Source: Balaenoptera acutorostrata
Taxonomy: Eukaryota; Chordata; Mammalia; Artiodactyla; Balaenopteridae
Length of the DNA stretch: 64,000 bases
Direction of reading: 5' to 3'
Assembly: GCF_949987535.1 (NCBI RefSeq)
Contig: NC_080064.1
Location: 127,996,708-128,060,707 of the forward strand
Both the position numbers and the translations under genes were made by a program. Below the pieces are notes generated by a model. It saw only the letters and a list, made by a program, of their open reading frames with translations, ran no database searches and had not been told where the DNA came from. Shown piece by piece: positions 61,482-64,000 of this stretch (position 1 is the stretch's first letter; every line of letters begins with the position of its first letter).

Positions 61482-61682
61482 TTTTTTTTAATTGGGGTAT
61501 AGTTGTTTTACAATGTTGTGTTAATTTCTACTGTACAGCAAAGTGAAGTAGAGTTTCCTGTGCTATACAGCAGGTTCTTATTAGTTACCTATTTTATACA
61601 TGTTAATGTATATATGTCAATCTCAATCTCCCAATTCACCCCCCCCCACTCCCCACCCCCTGCTTTCCCCCCTTGGTGTCCA
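61482..61682 (-). mobile_element. L1 3' UTR fragment with target duplication
   Basis: Same 3' UTR family as the 10.5 kb piece, minus strand, T-run at the left. AACATATTCTT occurs at 61471-61481 and 61683-61693. A C-rich run lies near its right end. Confidence 0.85.
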
Positions 61683-61788
61683 AACATATTCTTGCAAAGC
61701 AAAAACAAAGCAAAACTTATTTTTGGAGGATCTTTGTATATGTGTTACCCTTTAGGAAGCTCTAGAACTCGACTCTAAAAGTGATGGA

Positions 61789-62136
61789 GGGCTTCCCTGG
61801 TGGCGCAGTGGTTAAGAATCTGCCTGCCAATGCAGGGGACACAGGTTCGAGCCCTGGTCTGGGAAGATCCCACATGCCACGGAGCAACTAAGCCCGTGCG
61901 CCACAGCTACTGAGCTTGAGCTCTAGATACCGTGAGCCACAATTACTGAGCCCGTGTGCCACAACTACTGAAGCCCATGTGCCTAGAGCCCGTGCTCCGC
62001 AACAGGAGAAGCCACTGCACGAGAAGCCCGCACACTGCAACAAAGAGTAGTCTCCACTCGCCGCAACCAGAGAAAAGCCTGCACGCAGCAACGAAGACCC
62101 AATGCAGCCAAAAATAAAATAAATTAATTAAAAAAA
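61789..62136 (+). mobile_element. tRNA-derived SINE
   Basis: Full-length copy flanked by TAAAAGTGA[T/A]GGA at 61776-61788 and 62137-62149. Confidence 0.92.
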
Positions 62137-62149
62137 TAAAAGTGAAGGA

Positions 62150-63080
62150 ATTTGGGGTAACAATTTTTTAAATGGTTGTTAAAATGTTTCAGATAAATTC
62201 CAGTATGGCTAAAGGCCATTCAGTGACCCAAATATTTTCTAAAAAATGGGATGATTTTATTGTAAAATTGTTTATATCAAGTCATTCAGTCTGAACTATA
62301 TTTTTCATACCCATTTATGGCAAGATAAAATAATATTTTTTGAGAGTCTAAGTTTATTTCTTCTTGCAAGTATAAAAGCAAGGAAGGTGATTGAGAAGAA
62401 TGTTGATGTCGGCTAAACCATATTGTTAATATCCAAGATTCACATATAAAAATAAAGGAATTTGAGAAATTGTAAATAAGCTTGTCTCAATTTGATCAAG
62501 CCTTCAATGCTAGAGATTTGTCAAGATAAAAATGGAAGATTAGAAGAAACAGTAATTGCAGATAGCAGTATAGTAGTAATTTGGGAAATGACTGTAATAC
62601 TAAATTTCATGTGCCAAAATTATGTTTAGTGAATTATTTTCTTGTATTTTTGAAATGTAAGGTAGAAATGCAATTGCAACAAATGAGCCCTTCTGTCATT
62701 TATTGCTGTTGAGATTGTTGTCCTTAAGTCACTTTGTATCTTTTTATGAAGATCCAGCTAAGAAATATCTTTTAGATCCTAAATACCTGAAAAAAGTTTT
62801 GCTTTTCTTGTGGAATTGAATGCTGCTGTCCCCTGACCTTGACCCTCCCAAAGCAGAGTTCAGAACATTTTCTTCTTTGCTTTTAGCTGCTAGGAATTTT
62901 AGTGCCAAATTATACTTCAGTTTAATAACTTTACATATTTACATTCTAAATGTACACTTGCCTTATTCTTCTGTCCCTTCTTAATTTCCTTATTTCTGTG
63001 TGTTTAATAATTTTTTCTTCTTTACTTATAAAAAAAATCTTTTATTGAATGAGATTGTTCTTATAACATTTTTAATAATA
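62150..63080 (+). other. POU2F1: Intron 1, nothing recognised
   Basis: AT-rich DNA without clear repeats or exon signals. Confidence 0.5.
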
Positions 63081-63462
63081 AAAAATTCTCAGCCTTACAG
63101 TTAATCAAAGAAATGCAAATTACAGCAACATTGAGAAACATTTTAAATCAAATTATAAGAAATGAAAATATGATTTTCAGTGCTGATTGACATGAATGCA
63201 GTGAATTGGGCACTATCATATCTATTGGTGGAAGTGTACATCTATACAACCTTTCTGTAAAGCCCTAAAACATCCATATCTTTTGATCTAGCTATGTAAG
63301 TTCTTGAGTACATCCTAAGGAAATTCCCTACATTTGGGAAAAGCTTAATGCACAAAGATGTTTATATCCCCTTTACTTAAAAAAGGTAAAATTTAGAAAC
63401 AACCTAAATGGGATTAAGTAAACTATTAGGTATCTATCCACTTAATGGAAGGAGTAATAGCA
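63080..63462 (+). mobile_element. Old L1 3' remnant
   Basis: 'aatcaaagaaatgcaaatta' and 'cacaaagatgtttatatccc' mark the 3' part of an old L1, interrupted at the right by a SINE. Confidence 0.65.
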
Positions 63463-63579
63463 TTTTTTTTAAGTGTCTTTTTGGCTGCGGCATGCAGAAC
63501 TTCCCTGACCAGGGATCAAACCTGCGCCCCCTTGCAGTGGAAGCGCAGAGCCTTAACCACTGGACCACCAGGGAAGTCC
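63463..63579 (-). mobile_element. tRNA-derived SINE, short form
   Basis: Minus orientation, T-run at left, head at right; near-identical flanks AGGAGTAATAGCA and AGGAGTAAAACCA. Inserted in an old L1 tail. Confidence 0.88.
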
Positions 63580-63639
63580 AGGAGTAAAACCATTTTTAAA
63601 AGCCTTCAAAATAAAACAATAATGTAGCTAGCTTTAATT

Positions 63640-63860
63640 GGCTATCTTACTGTGTGCCAGGACTGTTGTAAGCACTTTCTTTTTAATCTTCACAGCAACC
63701 TTATGAGGGTAGATATTTGTATTACCCCTGTTTTATAGACGAGGAAACAGGCTTGGGGAACTGAAATAACTTGTTGGAGATCATCCAGCTCGTAACTAAG
63801 TGGGATTTGTACAAACCCTAGAGTGTTACTTCTGTAACCTGCACTTAGAGCCACTTCCTG
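63640..63860 (+). repeat. MIR (b-type)
   Basis: 'tgtgtgccaggactgttgta', 'ttcacagcaaccttatgagg' and 'atagacgaggaaacaggctt'. Confidence 0.85.
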
Positions 63861-64000
63861 TGCTATCTCCCTAAGGAGAAGAGGTGTGGGGGGAGTGAAA
63901 ATGTAAAATGTATTTGATGAAGAATGAAAGAATACATAGAAGGTAATTTCTGTGATTGTGATATCTGGAAGGCATTTAAAATCGTAAGACTCTCCTTCAT

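Larger units (their letters stand above)
37173..64000 (+). other. POU2F1: POU2F1 intron 1 (5' part, continues beyond window)
   Basis: The intron starts at the GT of 37173-37174 and no sequence resembling the next coding exon was found before the window end, so the intron is at least 26.8 kb here. A long first intron is known for this gene, which also has an alternative downstream promoter in other mammals; I did not recognise that promoter here. The interval holds the right half of the CpG island, a repeat-poor stretch, then SINE, L1, L2, MIR and MER2 insertions listed separately. Confidence 0.75.

Overview
The window is mammalian nuclear DNA. It has long intron-poor AT-rich tracts, one CpG island, MIR/L2/L1 repeats and many tRNA-derived SINEs that open with a 'cttccctggtgg' head. 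The long GC-rich SINE copies (4.3, 4.8 and 12.7 kb) are of the CHR type known from whales and dolphins (hippo also possible). I see no BovB or Bov-A type sequence that would point to a ruminant. The species cannot be read from the window.

One protein-coding gene can be supported: the first coding exon of POU2F1 (OCT1) on the + strand at 37112-37172. It sits in a CpG island of about 36.1-38.6 kb. The 20 residues before the splice donor match the N terminus of the long POU2F1 isoform, and the exon ends in the phase expected for that isoform. Everything right of 37172 to the window end is read as POU2F1 intron 1; no second exon was recognised. Everything left of about 36 kb is read as upstream intergenic DNA.

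Layout: 1-13.8 kb is intergenic with old L1, MIR and L2 pieces and several young SINEs. 13.87-18.94 kb holds a nearly complete but inactivated L1 with a perfect 15-bp target duplication. 19-32 kb is old repeats, a short unidentified retrocopy (27.0-27.3 kb) and unassigned sequence. 32.7-34.8 kb holds a SINE nested in a MIR next to a decayed class I endogenous retrovirus pol fragment. 36.1-38.6 kb is the promoter island, with NRF1-like sites, an inverted pair of CTCF-core motifs, a G-rich purine tract, a 14-bp palindrome close to the start codon and AT-rich POU/homeodomain-like islets. 38.6-43.3 kb is poor in repeats. 43.3-64 kb is intron with SINEs, a MER2 transposon, L1 tails, L2 and MIR.

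I found no new multi-gene system. The most interesting material is the regulatory architecture of the CpG island, above all a 17-bp AT-rich motif present twice just downstream of the first exon. It resembles a POU-dimer site and could mediate self-regulation, which is inference only.
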